From positions 52,697,036-52,761,035 of the forward strand of contig NC_081829.1 in the NCBI RefSeq assembly GCF_030867095.1: a stretch of DNA of 64,000 nt. Direction: 5' to 3'. The stretch comes from Alligator mississippiensis (Eukaryota > Chordata > Crocodylia > Alligatoridae). The position numbers and the translations under genes are program-made. A model generated the notes under the pieces. That model worked only from the letters and a program-made list of their open reading frames with translations. It was not told where the DNA came from and made no database searches. Below, one piece after another: positions 23,461-35,963 of this stretch (position 1 is its first letter; each line of letters starts with the position of its first letter).

Positions 23461-23461
23461 A

Positions 23462-23985
23462 TCATAGGAATGTAGGGCTGGCTAGGACTTCATACCGTCA
23501 TCTTTTCTAGCCCACTGCTCAAAGCAGAATCATCCCTGACTAAACTATCCTAACCAAATTTCTATCTAACCAGCTTTTGGAATTTTTCAGGGATTGAGAC
23601 TCCTCAACTTCTCTGGGTAGCCTGTTCCAATGCTTGAACATCCTCTTAGTCAAAAAGGTCCCCCTAATCTCCAACCTAAATTTCCTCTTCTGCATTCTGT
23701 AGTAATTTCTCCTAGTCCTGGCTCCTAAAGCCACAGCAAAAAGTCTATCTCCATCCTCTGTATAATCACCCTCCAGGTATTTGAAGACTGTTATCAAAAC
23801 CCCTTTCAGTCTTTTCTTTTTGAGACTAAACAATCCTAATTCTTTCAACCTTTCCTCATAAGTCATGCTTCCCCAGCCTCTAATCATCTTTGTTACTCTC
23901 AACTGCACTCTTTCCAATCTGTCCACATCTTCCTTGAAGTTGGGGACCCAAAACTGGACACAGTACTCCAGGTAAGGCCAGAAAC
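23462..23985 (-). mobile_element. CR1 LINE 3' end fragment, minus strand
   Basis: The minus strand reads MDRLERVQLRVTKMIRGWG, YEERLKELGLFSLKKKRL, KYLEGDYTEDGDRLF and [12 protein letters not shown], ending in a CR1 tail with cctacattcctatgat. One open stretch of 128 codons survives (23540-23926). 5'-truncated. It is the only CR1 copy in the window on the minus strand. Confidence 0.88.
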
Positions 23986-23999
23986 CTTGAAAGTTGGAA

Positions 24000-26900
24000 A
24001 TTGAAGATTTCTAACCATCAGCAGCATGAAATCTGAGACAGCTTTCAAATGGGAGTAGTGGGAAGTAAAAACCAAGGTCACCCTTCCTATTCTCCTTCCT
24101 AAAAATGGTTTGTACAGAATTTCCCTATTTGTGCTCTCTGAGTTTTTGACTAAACCTAGGTATTGCATATCATCCCTAAGCACTCAGGAAGCTATCAAGC
24201 TATCTTTGTGTGCATAAAATATGAGAAATGTTACCTGCTCAGGTGAATGCTTACAATTTAATTTTTGTTCAGATAAGGAACAGTTTCTAACAGGACCAGA
24301 TAACAGCTGAGCTATGTCATTTTTTTTTTTTTTTGAGTATGCTCTTTTTTGGTGGTATTAACATTCTTCAGTATTTATTTCCCTGAATTAAAAGCGCTTT
24401 CTCCCTTCAAGTTAAGCTGTCTCTGTTGTTATATAGCAATACAGAGCTGGCAGAGGATAAATTTACTGCATAAATCATATGAGTTACCTGAATGAGTAGC
24501 TTTTTTATCTTCAAATAAGTCACTGTACTCATATTTAATTATAAGGCTGACAATTTCAAATTGGAAAGTCATCTCCATTTTGAATAGCTTTAAGAAAATC
24601 TTATTTTGATATTTACCTTGAATCTACCCGAGTACTTAATATATTTTAAGTCTGCTTGCTAGTGGGGCAGTAACAAGCAAATATTTCAGGAACCAGAAAA
24701 ATTAAGCATTGAATAGTCAGAAAGCTAGGATAGGAATAGCATGAGTTTTAAGGTAATGCCAAACAAACCTCAGAAAGAGTTATTTCCAATTTTCTCTTTT
24801 TACATTGTGATATATGTTGATAGGGTTCAGTTTATGTTTGTGATGTGTCTGCAAGTGAGGAGGAAAGCTAATAAAATTTGGATATCTATCAAAAACTTAC
24901 TTAGGATGCTGTATGCAGCTTTGAAAGATAGTCTTCAAATCCCATCCTTATTCCTCTCCAACCCAGCTATCTTTTCTGCAACCCTTATAGATTGTCTCTT
25001 ATGGGACATCCAGTTGTAGACTAAAAATGGTCTCAAATCTGACTTCCTCTCCTTCTAACTGCTGTCTGATCAATCTATTAAAATGTGCTTTTCTATAATT
25101 TGAAGAATTGCAAAAATAGATTTTAGGGAATTATAGGAAGCCTTCATTTCTACTTTTCCAACCTTGTATGTTTCTGTTCATGAGAGGGAAACATGATCCA
25201 TATATCAGGCAATGCATTATGATTGCATGTGTATTAGTATAGGGGATTTGTCTTTATATATCAAAACCTTCACAAAAACCTACGTTCATTCAGTTGATGG
25301 AAGGACAGCACCAGCAGAACAAGCCTTATAATTAATCATTAGTTTGTGGTGTTGTTCTAAAAAATAAAATAAAAAAGCCACAAAATAAAATAGCAAATGA
25401 CTTTTCCAGGAGTTTAAACTAATTAACCCGCCTCAATACATAGATGTTAATGAGCAAATTCAAAATTTTATTTATATTCTCTAGGAAAATAGGCATTATT
25501 TCAACATATTATGTATGAAATCATTCCATTATGCAGTATGTGTAACATTCAACAGAAGATGATAGTTGGAAGTATAAAACAGAACCCCAGTAATTTCTGT
25601 ATGAAAATGTTTTAGAATATTTTATAACATTTACTGTATAGAATCACATTTGTTTTTAAGGAAACAGTCTGCTTGGCCACTATCCTATTCTAATAATCAC
25701 AAAATACTTTTCTCTAAGGTAAGACTCTAAGGAAAATGCACAAGAATAATTATAAGTTCACACTACACGTTGAACTCCAAATCTAAAGCGTACTTCAAAT
25801 GCAGGTTTTAAATCAAATGTTTAATATGCCTCCAATCTCGAGTCAATCATTTTCCCTCCTCTGTCTTGTCATTATACCACTCGTACATTTTCCACTCTCA
25901 ACCCAGAGAATTGCTAGGGCCATAGCCTTTCTACTAACTAATTTATTTCCTACCTTCCCACCTAAAATATTCATCACTATTGCACTCTATATACATTGAT
26001 CTTGCAAAGACCTGAGCAAGGTGTGGGGCCCTGCCCCCACCCTCGTGTGCCCCAGATGTGAAGAAGCAGCAGAGAGTAACCACAGCCACTCTGCAGGAAC
26101 CCCCAAAGCGCAGGGCCTGGGGTGGTCACCCCAATTCATGCCCCCAGGGACAGCCGTAGTTCTTATATTTACGTGAACATCCCTCTTTTCCCCTTGATAA
26201 TCACAGGACTTGCAAAAGGATTTGTTTTAATCTTCCACCCTGAGAGGCTGTTGGAACTGAGGCATTTCAAGGCAGCTCTATAGTAAAACAAAGACCCTGT
26301 TGATAAGCCACACAACTGATGGCCTTTTAGAGCATTATAATAATTACTTGTGTTCAACAATATGTATGATGAATCCTAAACACACACTTGTCTGCCCTTG
26401 TCCTGCAAGGTTAACACTGGCATAAAGATAGATTCTGAGAGATTAGACAAAGAGAAGACCTGAATATTCTGGCAGAAGTCCCCTTTAGAGTGTTAGCACA
26501 GAGTGAAAAATTTTGAAAGCATTTGAGTGACTTGGGAGTCTAAGTCCCATTATCAAAAGTGGCTTGGGGCTAGCACAAAAGGAATAAGGTAGTTCCTAAA
26601 TTCAAAACTCAAATCCTCAACCCCCACACTTTACAAATAACCCTAATGGCACCTACAATTTTGCTAGCAATTGTTTTTGTTGTTGTTGAGAATATAGATG
26701 CCTAGTTCATGCATAAGCCCCCTCAGGATTCACAAACAATGGGGTTTCTTCACCTATTTTGCTGGCTGGGCATAATATTGTAGGCAATCTCCCAGCAGAT
26801 CTGCTGCATCAGGCCCCACCAAAAAAAAACCAAAGCCAGGACAGAAAAGGCAGTGGTGTACCTCTTCAACCATAGCTAGGTGGTTACAGCACTCATTTAG

Positions 26901-27385
26901 GATGTGGGAGGCTTGTTCAATTCCAAACCCACCTCCTCCATCAACCTTATACAACCACTTCCATGTGAATGCTTGTAACCACCAAGCTGTCAGGTATACT
27001 AGAGGAGGTGCTGTTAATTCCTTCTATTGAAATTGTTCCATCTTACATGTCACAATTAGATATTAATTGGATAAAAGATAATTTAAATAAGCAGTCTTCT
27101 ACAGCCTAATAGTTATGGCATTCACTAGAAGCCTTGTGCTCTTTTCCAAGATTCAATGAATTTAAAATACACACTCTTCTCCTATTGGCAATCTTAGGAA
27201 GCTCTTCACTCCCTTTTCCTGTTTTGTGCATCTCATTCTTGAGCAGCTAACTCTCCCAATACATTATACCAGGAGCCTAAGTGCCTACTGAGGGCTGGGC
27301 ATGAAAAGTCAGGCATCGCAACAGTTAGCATCTACATTTTGTAGACCTAGCCTGAAAGCAATTGGATTAAAGCACTGAAGTTACT
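24000..27385. other. Intronic sequence, no gene seen
   Basis: AT-rich unique sequence with a T run near 24317-24334 and a small GC-rich island near 26000-26160. No coding or repeat signature that I can name. Confidence 0.6.
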
Positions 27386-27387
27386 CA

Positions 27388-29226
27388 TAGGGCACATCCA
27401 GACCAGCATGCACATGCCTTTTGCAGCATTTCAAAGCCCTTTCAGACGTTGCAAGGGGCAGGTGAGGAAATGAAAAAATGTTCCCCCACTGCAAATTTGC
27501 AGTGTGGGGGCAAAATTAGACCCCTAGATATCCAGGGGTCAAAAAAACCCTCAGAGGAAAAAAGCAGGGCAGGGCACAGTCCTAGACCATGCCCTGAGGC
27601 AACCAGAGGCTGGGTCCAGAGATGCTCTGGTAGCCAGCCAGAGCGTCTTTATGGTTGGCCCTCACCCCGATGCTGAAGCATGGTGCCTGCCGAGCTGGAC
27701 CTGCACTACTGCCTGTAAGTAGTGGGTAGGGAAGCTGGGGGGGGGGGGGAAAACCATGGGAGGACCCCCACCCGCTCCCACGAGCCCCTCGATCACTGCC
27801 CCACTTGGCCCTATCCCCTGCCTGCCCCCCAAACCCTCTCCCTGATCACTGCCCCATCTGACCACAGCATCCTGGCAATTAAAAAAAGAGCCTGCACTTA
27901 TTGGCAGCAGCAGCTGCCGTCGGGGTCACTCGGGCATCACGACAAAGCCCCCTGTGCAGCATGAGGCCCAGATGACAGCTGCAGCAGACCCAGCTGGAGC
28001 CACACAATGCCCTGTTGAACCTGGCCGCACCTGCTGAATGCAGCAGGGGCAGTGGCAGTGTGGGTGCCAGGTGTCTGGTGCCAGGCCCCACTGCTGTGCA
28101 GGGGGAGCTCTGCCACAAGGCCCCAGAACCCTCACAGCCCCTGCCTCAAGTGGGTGAGTATAAGGCTGGGTGAGTGTCAGGCTTTTTTTTTTAAAGTGCC
28201 AGGAGGCTAGGGCTGGGTGGGGCAGCTGTTGGGGGACTGGAATGCAAGAAGGGGGTGGGGCAGCAAGCCAAAGGGCTGGGGCAGTAAGTGGGGTTGGGGT
28301 ATGTGTGCCCTGCAGGGAGGGTGATTGCCCCTGAGGGGGCCATGTGGCCTCTGTTAGAGGAGCTGTAACCCCTCTTGGGTGTCTGTAACCCCTGTTGGGG
28401 GGCTGTAGCCACTGTGAGGGGCTGTGGCCCTTGAGGGGGGTTTCTAACCCCTGTGGGGGGGGCTGTAATCCCTGTGGGGGTGGCTGTGGCCCCTGTGGGG
28501 GGGGGGGTGCAGCCCTGTGTGGGGCAGTCAGTGAGCTGTGCAGGGGGGTTGCACCCTGCAGGTTGCAGGGGACCCATCCTTCCTGAGCAGTCCCCCCGCA
28601 GTCCCTCCACAATCCACCTACCCAAACACCCCACAGCCCCCCACACCCCTCCACAGCCACTCACACCCCCACCCCCCTTTCCACCCCCTTCCTGCAAACC
28701 CCACATCCCCCCCAAACACACCCTGCCTGCCCAGCTACCAGACAGGATGAGACCTGCTGGCAGGAGCTGTAGCTGCAGGGGCAGCTGTCCTCACATCCTG
28801 GATAGTGAAAGAGTCACGGGGAGCAGTGAGTAAGGGGTGCAAGGAACTCTCAGGGCTGCTTCAGAAGTCCAACTGGAAGAAGGGGTAGTGTCCCCAGGTA
28901 CTAATTGGCTGGGCCCCAGAAGTTCCCGAGATCAAGTAGCCCTGAGTTTTTTCTGGGGAAGCTTTTTGTATTGATGGGGCCAGGATAGGGCAGCTGTTTA
29001 TACTGCTGGTAACAGCACAGGTGCTGGCCCCGGGCTCTAGCTCCCCCTGGCTGCGGATCCAGGAGGAGCCAGGCAGGGTTATTTTGCCCCAAGTGGCACA
29101 ATTTGCCCCACACCAAAGTGCATGTCCTGGCACGTGCACTGAGGCAAAAAGCCCCAGCTCCAATTTTCACTGATTCTATTTGAGCTGCTGCAAGCACATG
29201 TGCTTGTATGTGTGGATACACCCACA
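27388..29226. mobile_element. Large inverted-repeat element with G-rich interior
   Basis: The left end GGGCACATCCAGACCAGCAT and the reverse complement of the right end (GGGTGTATCCACACATACAA) are similar, and both run on to a shared gcagca. The ends resemble those of the MITE family elsewhere in the window. The 1.8 kb interior is GC-rich and Pro/Gly-coding on both strands only because of a minisatellite. No transposase seen. The ends match at roughly 70%, so the call is moderate. Confidence 0.45.
28355..28530. repeat. G-rich minisatellite, ~21-25 bp units
   Basis: About eight diverged copies of a unit like ggctgtaacccctgtggggg run head to tail. The G runs are long enough for quadruplex formation on the plus strand. 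Confidence 0.85.
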
Positions 29227-29230
29227 GTGT

Positions 29231-29330
29231 TTTTGTTTGTAGCTGTGTTGGTCTAAAGACGTAAGGAGGCAAGCTTCTATGGGTATTTGTGATATCTTTT
29301 ATATTAATCAGGTCTAATAGAAGTTACTTC
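29231..29330. repeat. Possible Penelope/SINE end fragment
   Basis: Text such as gtagctgtgttggtctaaag followed by gtgatatcttttatattaat resembles a repeat common in reptile genomes that I associate with Penelope-like terminal sequence. Memory-based; low confidence. Confidence 0.35.
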
Positions 29331-30299
29331 TATGTTTTTTAAACTTTTACCCAGGAATATTTTTATTTCATGCTACTGTGGAAGAGGCAAACAGTTAATT
29401 AGTTATATCAGTACTGTTTCCATGAAACACCATCTTCCCAGGAGTTAGCTGGAATTGGTACATGCAGTCTTTCCTGTTGAATTCAAGAAACTACAATTTG
29501 GACATGGTATCTTACTTTCTACAAATCCTTCAACATGGAATAGTGTCCAATAAACTAAACCTTCACATTAAAAAAAAAATAAATAAAATTAACCATGTGG
29601 TTGCCCTGAAAACTGTGAATGCATTACAATGCATTGTAAATAATAAACTAAACATTACAATTTGGACCTTGCTCCTTTGCAAACTACTCGTGTTGGCTCC
29701 ATTGCTGTTTTGTCCTAAGTGATGTTCTGGCCCATTATGTCAGAAACTGAAATGACTTCCTAAGATCCAAATAAGCTTCCAAAAAACAAATTCAGAGAGG
29801 CTTAGGGAGCAGCGCAAGAAGCATGGGTGAAAGACCGTCATGCCCACACACCCCAAAGCCCCCCAGGAACCCCCAACTGCCACAGAGCCCCCCGCCAACC
29901 CCCAGCAGCAGCTGCAGGTTACCAGGGCCCATGGTGGGAGGGGACTAGACCAGCTCAGCTGCAGAAGGCAGCTGAGTAGAAACCGGGGAGGGTCCCTCCC
30001 CGCCCCGGCCCCTACTGCCCAGCCCCCCAGGGAACCACATGACCAGAACCATGCAAACAGGCTGCGCAAACAGGTGCACTTGTCTGCCTGGCCCATGAGT
30101 TAGTGTGGAATTTACACAAGAGGGTGAGCAGGAGGGCCCGAGGCCCTGCCTGTGCGCCTCTGCCCTAGGGAAGCCAGTCCCAGCCATAGCATGCCTGCCA
30201 GTGGCATGACACAGATGGGCACATGCCACAGCTAGAGGGTCCCCTGGGGGCCTGTGGACCCCCCCTCTGGCACCTCAGAGACCTCCACCCAGACGGAGC

Positions 30300-31985
30300 C
30301 CATGGTTATGGGATCCATGCAGATGGAGCTTCTGGATCTTGGCTGTGGGGGCTGTCTCTTGCTTTTTCATGCTCTGTGGTCCGGGAGCATGGCCATCTCC
30401 CCTTGTGGGGTGTGCTCCCTACTGGGGTCTCTGGTGCGCCAACTGGAGGAGCTCCAGCCACAGTCCAGACACTGCATTCCATCAGGGACTGCAAGCAGGA
30501 GACAGACTCCTACTGGCAGGCCCTTCTCCCCCGGGAGACAGAGGGTAGACCACAGTCTCTCTCCAGGACAAAGGAGGACCCAGGGACCTCCCATACTGTC
30601 CAGCCATGGGGTTGGACCAAGGTGGTCAAGGGCCCCAAGGCCCGCCACACCAAGGCCCCCGGCCCACTGGAGCTTTGCAACAGGCATGAACCTCTTGCAG
30701 CTGTGCAGGCCGGGAGCAGTCCGAGGCTTTCGGAGGTGCGCAGCAGGCTGTGGCCAGCAGCCCTGGCATGTAGCTCGGGGAATTCGGCATGGCAGACTAG
30801 AATTAGGCACGGACGCGTAGAGGTTGATTAAAGATTATTTTACTTACACCGTAGATGGTCGCGGTGCAGGCAGGAAAACTTGCTTGAGTTGCAGTTACAA
30901 ACGAAAAGAAAACTCGCACGAACAAGACCCGTAGAACACTCGAGCCTCTTAAACCCGGACAGAGCTCTGGATACCATGATGAGAGTCCAAAAGGTGACTC
31001 TCCACGAAAGCCCGCAGGGAAGGGTACGTCGAGGGATCAGGCGGTGATGGGGAGAGGCTAGAGGTTGATCAGGCCCCTATATTCTTCTTAAGGCACACGC
31101 TGGGTTTGTTAAGCTCCACAGCGCGCTTAGAGTTCTTCACGAGATGTGAAGTCCTCCTTCTCCTCCTCCAACTTGGGTGGAAACCGCTCAAGCCTCTTAT
31201 ACGGCTAGCAAGCCAATTGCTAGCCGCCACATGGGAATAATTTAGAAACAGCCAATAGTGGGACACAAGTTTGCATGTGTATGGCGGGAACTCCTTTGCA
31301 CCGGGATTTTCTCTATGCAACTGAGAATTGCACCGTGCAAAGAAAGCTCCTCATGGCGGGAAATAATTCTGCAGTGCCGAAGCACACACACAATCATACC
31401 CTTTGGGTCATGACAGCAGCCTGAGCAGAGCCTGCTGAGTTGCCAGCTCAAGCAGGCAACACAGGCTCAACTATAGCTACTGCCCCCACTCTCTCTAAGA
31501 CAAAACGCCAAATGTTTGTCATTGGAGACTCCATCCTGAGGGGGACAATCTGCTGTCCTGACTCCTTAGCCCAGGAAGTTTGCTGCTTTCCAGAAGCCTG
31601 TATCTGAGACATTGCTGAGAAGATCCCTAAACTCCTCCAGCCCACTGACCACTACCCTATGCTCCTCATCCATGTGGGCACCAATGACATGGCTCGGAAC
31701 ATTCCCAGCTGAGTCATGAGGCAGTACAGGGATTTGGAAATGGGGCTTAAGGGGTTGGAGGTGCAGTTGGTGTTTTCCTTGATCCTTCCAGTTTTGGGCT
31801 ACGGGCTGAGGAGGGAGAAGAGGATACAGGTAGTGAACCAAAGGCTGTGGTGCTGATGTCATCTGGAAGGCTTCAGCTTGCATGACCACAGTCTGCTCTT
31901 TGGTGATAGAGGCAATGAGATGCTGGGAAGAGATGGCCTCCTCTCCTGGGAAGGAGGCTCTTCTCAGGTAGACTGGCTAACTGGT
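30300..31985 (+). pseudogene. CR1 ORF1 remnant (esterase-type), split by solo LTR
   Basis: Before the LTR the text matches the 5' half of ORF1 of the younger CR1 at 56909, for example RDCKQETDSYW and LELCNRHEPL. After it, in shifting frames, come VIGDSILRG (near 31518-31545), HVGTNDMARN (near 31672) and a trace of the His block near 31885. These are the SGNH-hydrolase blocks known in CR1 ORF1. Multiple stops. Confidence 0.75.
30702..31415 (-). mobile_element. Solo LTR in CR1 ORF1
   Basis: 714 bp, TG...CA ends (TGTCATGACCC... on the minus strand), flanked by the 5-bp duplication GCAGC (30697-30701 and 31416-31420). Same family as 33686-34647 and related to the LTRs of the retrovirus at 16347. 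The internal region is gone, presumably by LTR-LTR recombination. Confidence 0.85.
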
Positions 31986-33685
31986 TCCACTGTATGCCTG
32001 TACACCAATGCCAGGAGCTTGGGGAATAAGCAGGAGGAACTTGTCCTCCTGCTCCACATAAATCATTACAATGTCATAGGGATAACGGAGATCTGGTGGG
32101 ACTCCGCCCATAACTGGACCATGGGTATAGATGGCTATACCCTGTACAAGAGGGATTGAGTGGACAAAAGGGGTGGAGGTGTAGCTCCCTATGTCAAGGA
32201 GAACTACACATCCCTACAAGCTGACATTGGCACCCAGGGTGGATGACTAGAGACCCTCTAGGTTAAATTCCATGGGGAACATGGCACAGGAGATACTATG
32301 GTGGGAGTCTACTACAGACCTTCCGCCCAAAATCAAGAGATTGACCAGGAGTTCACCAGGGAATTGGCTGAGGCTGCACGCTTCTGGTCCATGGTTGTCA
32401 TGGGGGACTTCAACTACCTGGACATCTCATGGGAAGAGCGCTCGGCCGAATCCGAACAGTCACAAAGCTTCCTTGCGTGTGGATGAGCTCTATCTGACTC
32501 AAGAAGTCTACGGGCCAACAAGAGGCAAAGCTCTGCTTGGCCTGGTGCTGGCAACAGAGGATGACCTAATCAGTGATCTAACAATCGAAGGGAAGCCGAG
32601 TGACAGCAACCATGAGCTGATCACCTTCACCACCCGCTGAAAAGCTGTCAAGTCAGTCAGCAGTACAGAGGTCCTTAACTTTAGGAGGGCTGACTTTGAC
32701 AAACTCAGGAGACTGGTCAGTGAGGCCCTAAGGGACTACGACCCCAAAGGGAGGGGAGTCCAGGAAGAGTGGTTGCTCCTCAAGGGAGCAATCCTAGATG
32801 CACAAGCTAAGACTATTCCATCTTGGAGGAAAGGCAGCAAAAGGGCACAGCAGCCCCCTTGGATCTCCAGGGAACTAGCAGTCTTCCTGCATCTAAAAAG
32901 ACAGACCTACAAAGGATGGAGGATGAGATCCACCTCCAAGGAGGAATACTGTGCACTGGCCTGCAGGGAGCAAACCAGGAAAGCCAAGGCTGTCATGGAA
33001 CTCCAACTGACCACAAGTATCAAGGACAATAAAAAGTCCTTTTTAAGATATGTGGGGAGCCGGAGGAAAAGCAAGGGCAACATTGGACCCCAACTAAACC
33101 AAAAGGGAGAACTGACGAACAATGCCCAGGAAAAAGCCAACTTGCTAAATGGCAACTTTACATCAGTATTTCACAAGTCCCATGAGACGCCCCTGTCCAT
33201 TACGGGACAGGGGTGCGCCTAAGTGAGGGTGGTTCCTTGCCCTCCATCAATGCTGACCTTGTGAAGGAACAGCTTGAGAGGCTGGACACCTTCAAGTCAG
33301 CCAGCCCTGACTATTTACACCCCAGAGTACTCAAGGAGCTGGCTAGCATCATACATCCATGCCAGGGTCTGAGCTTCGAGAGCTCCTGGTGGTCTGGTAA
33401 GGTTCTCGATGATTGGAAGAAGGCCAATGTGGTTCCCATCTTCAAGAAAAGGAGGAAAGTGGATCCGGCAAACTACAGGCCCATCAGCCTGACCTCTATC
33501 CTGGGGAAGGTCTTAGACAAAATTATAAAGGAGGTCATCCTTAAAGGACTGGCCAATGGAAACACCCTGAGGGACATCCAGCATGGGTTTGTTGTGGGTA
33601 GGTCATGCTTGACCAATCTCATTTCTTTTATGACCAGGTGACCCATCACCTGGACAAGGGGGAAGAAATTGATGTCATATATCTC

Positions 33686-34647
33686 TGTGCGGGCCAGGCC
33701 CCGAGCCTGTCCTCATCGCCATGCGTGGCGGTGATTCTGATCTCATTCTGGCCACCATGGGCAAGCCGGGGTCGTATTGGACCCGTATCCGGTGCACGCA
33801 GGCTGTGGCCATCAGCCCGGGCACGCGGGGTGGGAGAAACCGCGGGATGGTCTTGTGCACACGAGTTAGAATTAGTCACGGAAGCGTAACGGTTGATTGA
33901 AAAGACTGTTTACTTACACCCAAAGATGGCATCGGTGTAGGCTGGATAAGTTTCCAGGCACAGCTCCCGCTTGAACCCTTGTTGGAGGACTCTGACAAAA
34001 CGATTGCTCCCACGGAGTTTGCTAGGCTCCGCGGGTCCGGTTAAGTTGTGTTCGAAAAGTTTCCCCGGAGTTATTCAGGCTCCGCAGGTCCGATATGTTT
34101 TCCCCGGAGTTTGCTAGGCTCCGCGGGGTCCGAAATTATAGGAAAGGGATACGTCTAGGATTGCGCTTGGCGACGGGGAGAGGCGAGAAGCGAAAGCTCC
34201 GTAGGCTCGGTTCTATTGCCTCTCTCTGCCTGCTTAGGGGAGGCGTGTCGGTTCCGCGAGGGTCCACAGCGCTTGGAGATCTTCACACAGAATATCTCTC
34301 TCTCCTCCCTCCTCCAGCTTGGGCGGAAACTACCCAAGCCTTTTGTACGGCTAGCAAGCCAATCGCTAACTGCCACGTGTGCCTAAATTAGGAGTCGGCC
34401 AATAACATGGCGTGGACCCTAATACAAATGGCGGGAACTTCTTTACAGCGTGTATCACTACGATGCAAAAAGAGATGCACACTGCAAAGAAGCTGTAATT
34501 TGGCGGGAAATCCCCCGTTGCACCAGAGCTCTCTCTAGCAGCAGAGAACTCTACCGTGCAAAGAAAGTGACAAATTTGGTGGGAAATAGTTTAGCGGTGC
34601 TGAAGCACACACACACAAACAAAAAATCACAACTTTGGGTTGTGACA
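33686..34647 (-). mobile_element. Solo LTR in CR1 ORF2
   Basis: 962 bp, TG...CA ends, with target duplication ATCTC (33681-33685 and 34648-34652). Longer than its relative at 30702 largely because of extra GC-rich sequence, including a triplicated dyad motif at 34011-34131. Removing it leaves the CR1 reading continuous across DVIYL and DFKK. Confidence 0.9.
34011..34131. repeat. Three copies of a 30-bp dyad motif in the solo LTR
   Basis: Units like ccccggagtttgctaggctc followed by cgcgggtccg start at about 34011, 34063 and 34101. Each has partial dyad symmetry (cggag ... ctccg). Confidence 0.8.
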
Positions 34648-35963
34648 ATCTCGACTTCAAAAAAGTCTTCGATCACCTTTTGGCAAAACTGGCCAAATGC
34701 GGCCTCAGGTCCAAACAATCTGCTGACTGGGGAATTGGCTCTAGGGTCAGACCCAGAGGGTGGTGGTTGATGGAAGTCAATCGTCATGGTGCCCTGTGAC
34801 TAGTGGGGTCCCTCAAGGCTCTGTCCTTGGACCCATTTTGTTCAACCTCATCATTAATGATATGGATATTGGAGTCAGAAGTGGACTGACCAAGTTCCCC
34901 GATGATACCAAACTTTGGGGTAAAGCATCCACCCCTGAGAACAGGGGAGTAATCCAGGCTGACCTTGACAGGCTCAGTATATGGGCGGATGAGAACCTGA
35001 TGGTGTTTAACACTGAAAAATGCAAGGTTCTCCACCTTGGGAGGAAAAACCTGCAGCATGTCTATAGGCTTGGCAGTGCTATGCTGACTAGCACTATGGA
35101 CAAGAGCAATTTGGGGGTCAGGATTGACCACAAGATGAACATGAGCCTGCAATGCAATTCTGCAGCCAGTAAAGCAAGCAAAACGCTGGCTTGCATCCAT
35201 AGATGCTTCTCAAGCAAATCCCAGGATGTCATTCTCCTGTTGTACTTGGCCTTGGTGAGGCTGCAGCTGGAATACTGCATCCAGTTTTGGGCTCCAAAAT
35301 TCAAAAAGGATGTGGAGAAGCTTGAGAGAGTCCAGAGGAGAGCCACGTGCATTATCAGAGGTCAGGAAAACAGACCTTATGATGAGAGGCTGAGAGCCGT
35401 GGGACTTTTCAGCCTGGAAAAGCACAGGCTCAGGGAAAATTTGATGGCCACCTCTAAATTTATAAGGGGTGTCCACCAGGATCTGGAGGAACGTTTGTTC
35501 ACCAGAGTGCTCCAAGGGATTACAAGATCAAATTGTTATGAACTCCTGCAACTTTTTTACTGTCCAAGCCCCCAAAGTCTGGAATGGCCTGCCACCGCAC
35601 GTGGTTCAAGCACCTACTTTGAGCGCTTTCAAGAGAAACCTGGATGTTTTTCTTGCTGGGATCCTATGACCCCAGCTGACTTCCTACCCCTGGGGCAGAG
35701 GGCTGGACTCGATGATCTTCCAAGGTCGCTTCCAGCCCTAATATTTATGAAATCTATGAAATATTGAAAAATAAATATATCTCGCAAATCCTGTGAACTT
35801 CCCTGCTGAACAGCTGAATATTTAACTACCTCTATGTTAATTGAATAAGTTGCTTTGCCTCATTTGCCATGGCCTGGAGGTGGGGGCCTGGAGATAAGCA
35901 GGGAAAGAGGACAGATATCTCTGTTGCATTTGATATAGACAATAAAACTGGAATTTAAGCAGG

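Larger units (their letters stand above)
31960..35700 (+). pseudogene. CR1 ORF2 remnant (endonuclease + reverse transcriptase), split by solo LTR
   Basis: Endonuclease: CLYTNARSLGNKQEELVLLL, then VGVYYRPSAQNQEID and VVMGDFNYLDISWEE. Reverse transcriptase: VLDDWKKANVVPIFKK, NYRPISLTSILGKVLDKII, HGFVVGRSCLTNL, then past the LTR VTSGVPQGSVLGPILFN, and FPDDTKLWG in place of the usual FADDTKLWG. The C-terminal part is in an open stretch 34760-35767. Frames shift several times in the endonuclease half. Inactive. Confidence 0.88.
29790..35762 (+). mobile_element. Long CR1 LINE, old, interrupted by two solo LTRs
   Basis: After subtracting two LTR insertions, about 4.3 kb of CR1 remain: a GC-rich probable 5' region (29790-30220), ORF1 remains with an esterase domain, ORF2 with endonuclease and reverse transcriptase, and a 3' tail (gactcgatgatcttccaaggtcgcttccagcc, then atttatgaaatctatgaaat). 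Both ORFs carry many stops and frame changes, so it is inactive. The 5' limit is approximate. Confidence 0.88.

Noticed and set aside
28355-28530. Array considered as CRISPR-like
   Set aside because: Contiguous diverged units without spacers, in a vertebrate genome.
27926-28721. Long Pro/Gly-rich open frames (up to 244 codons) on the minus strand
   Set aside because: Produced by the G-rich minisatellite and GC-rich text; open in several frames on both strands.
30223-30831. 202-codon plus-strand frame as a host gene
   Set aside because: Its 3' half aligns with CR1 ORF1 text (RDCKQETDSYW, ELCNRHEPL) and its end runs into the solo LTR.
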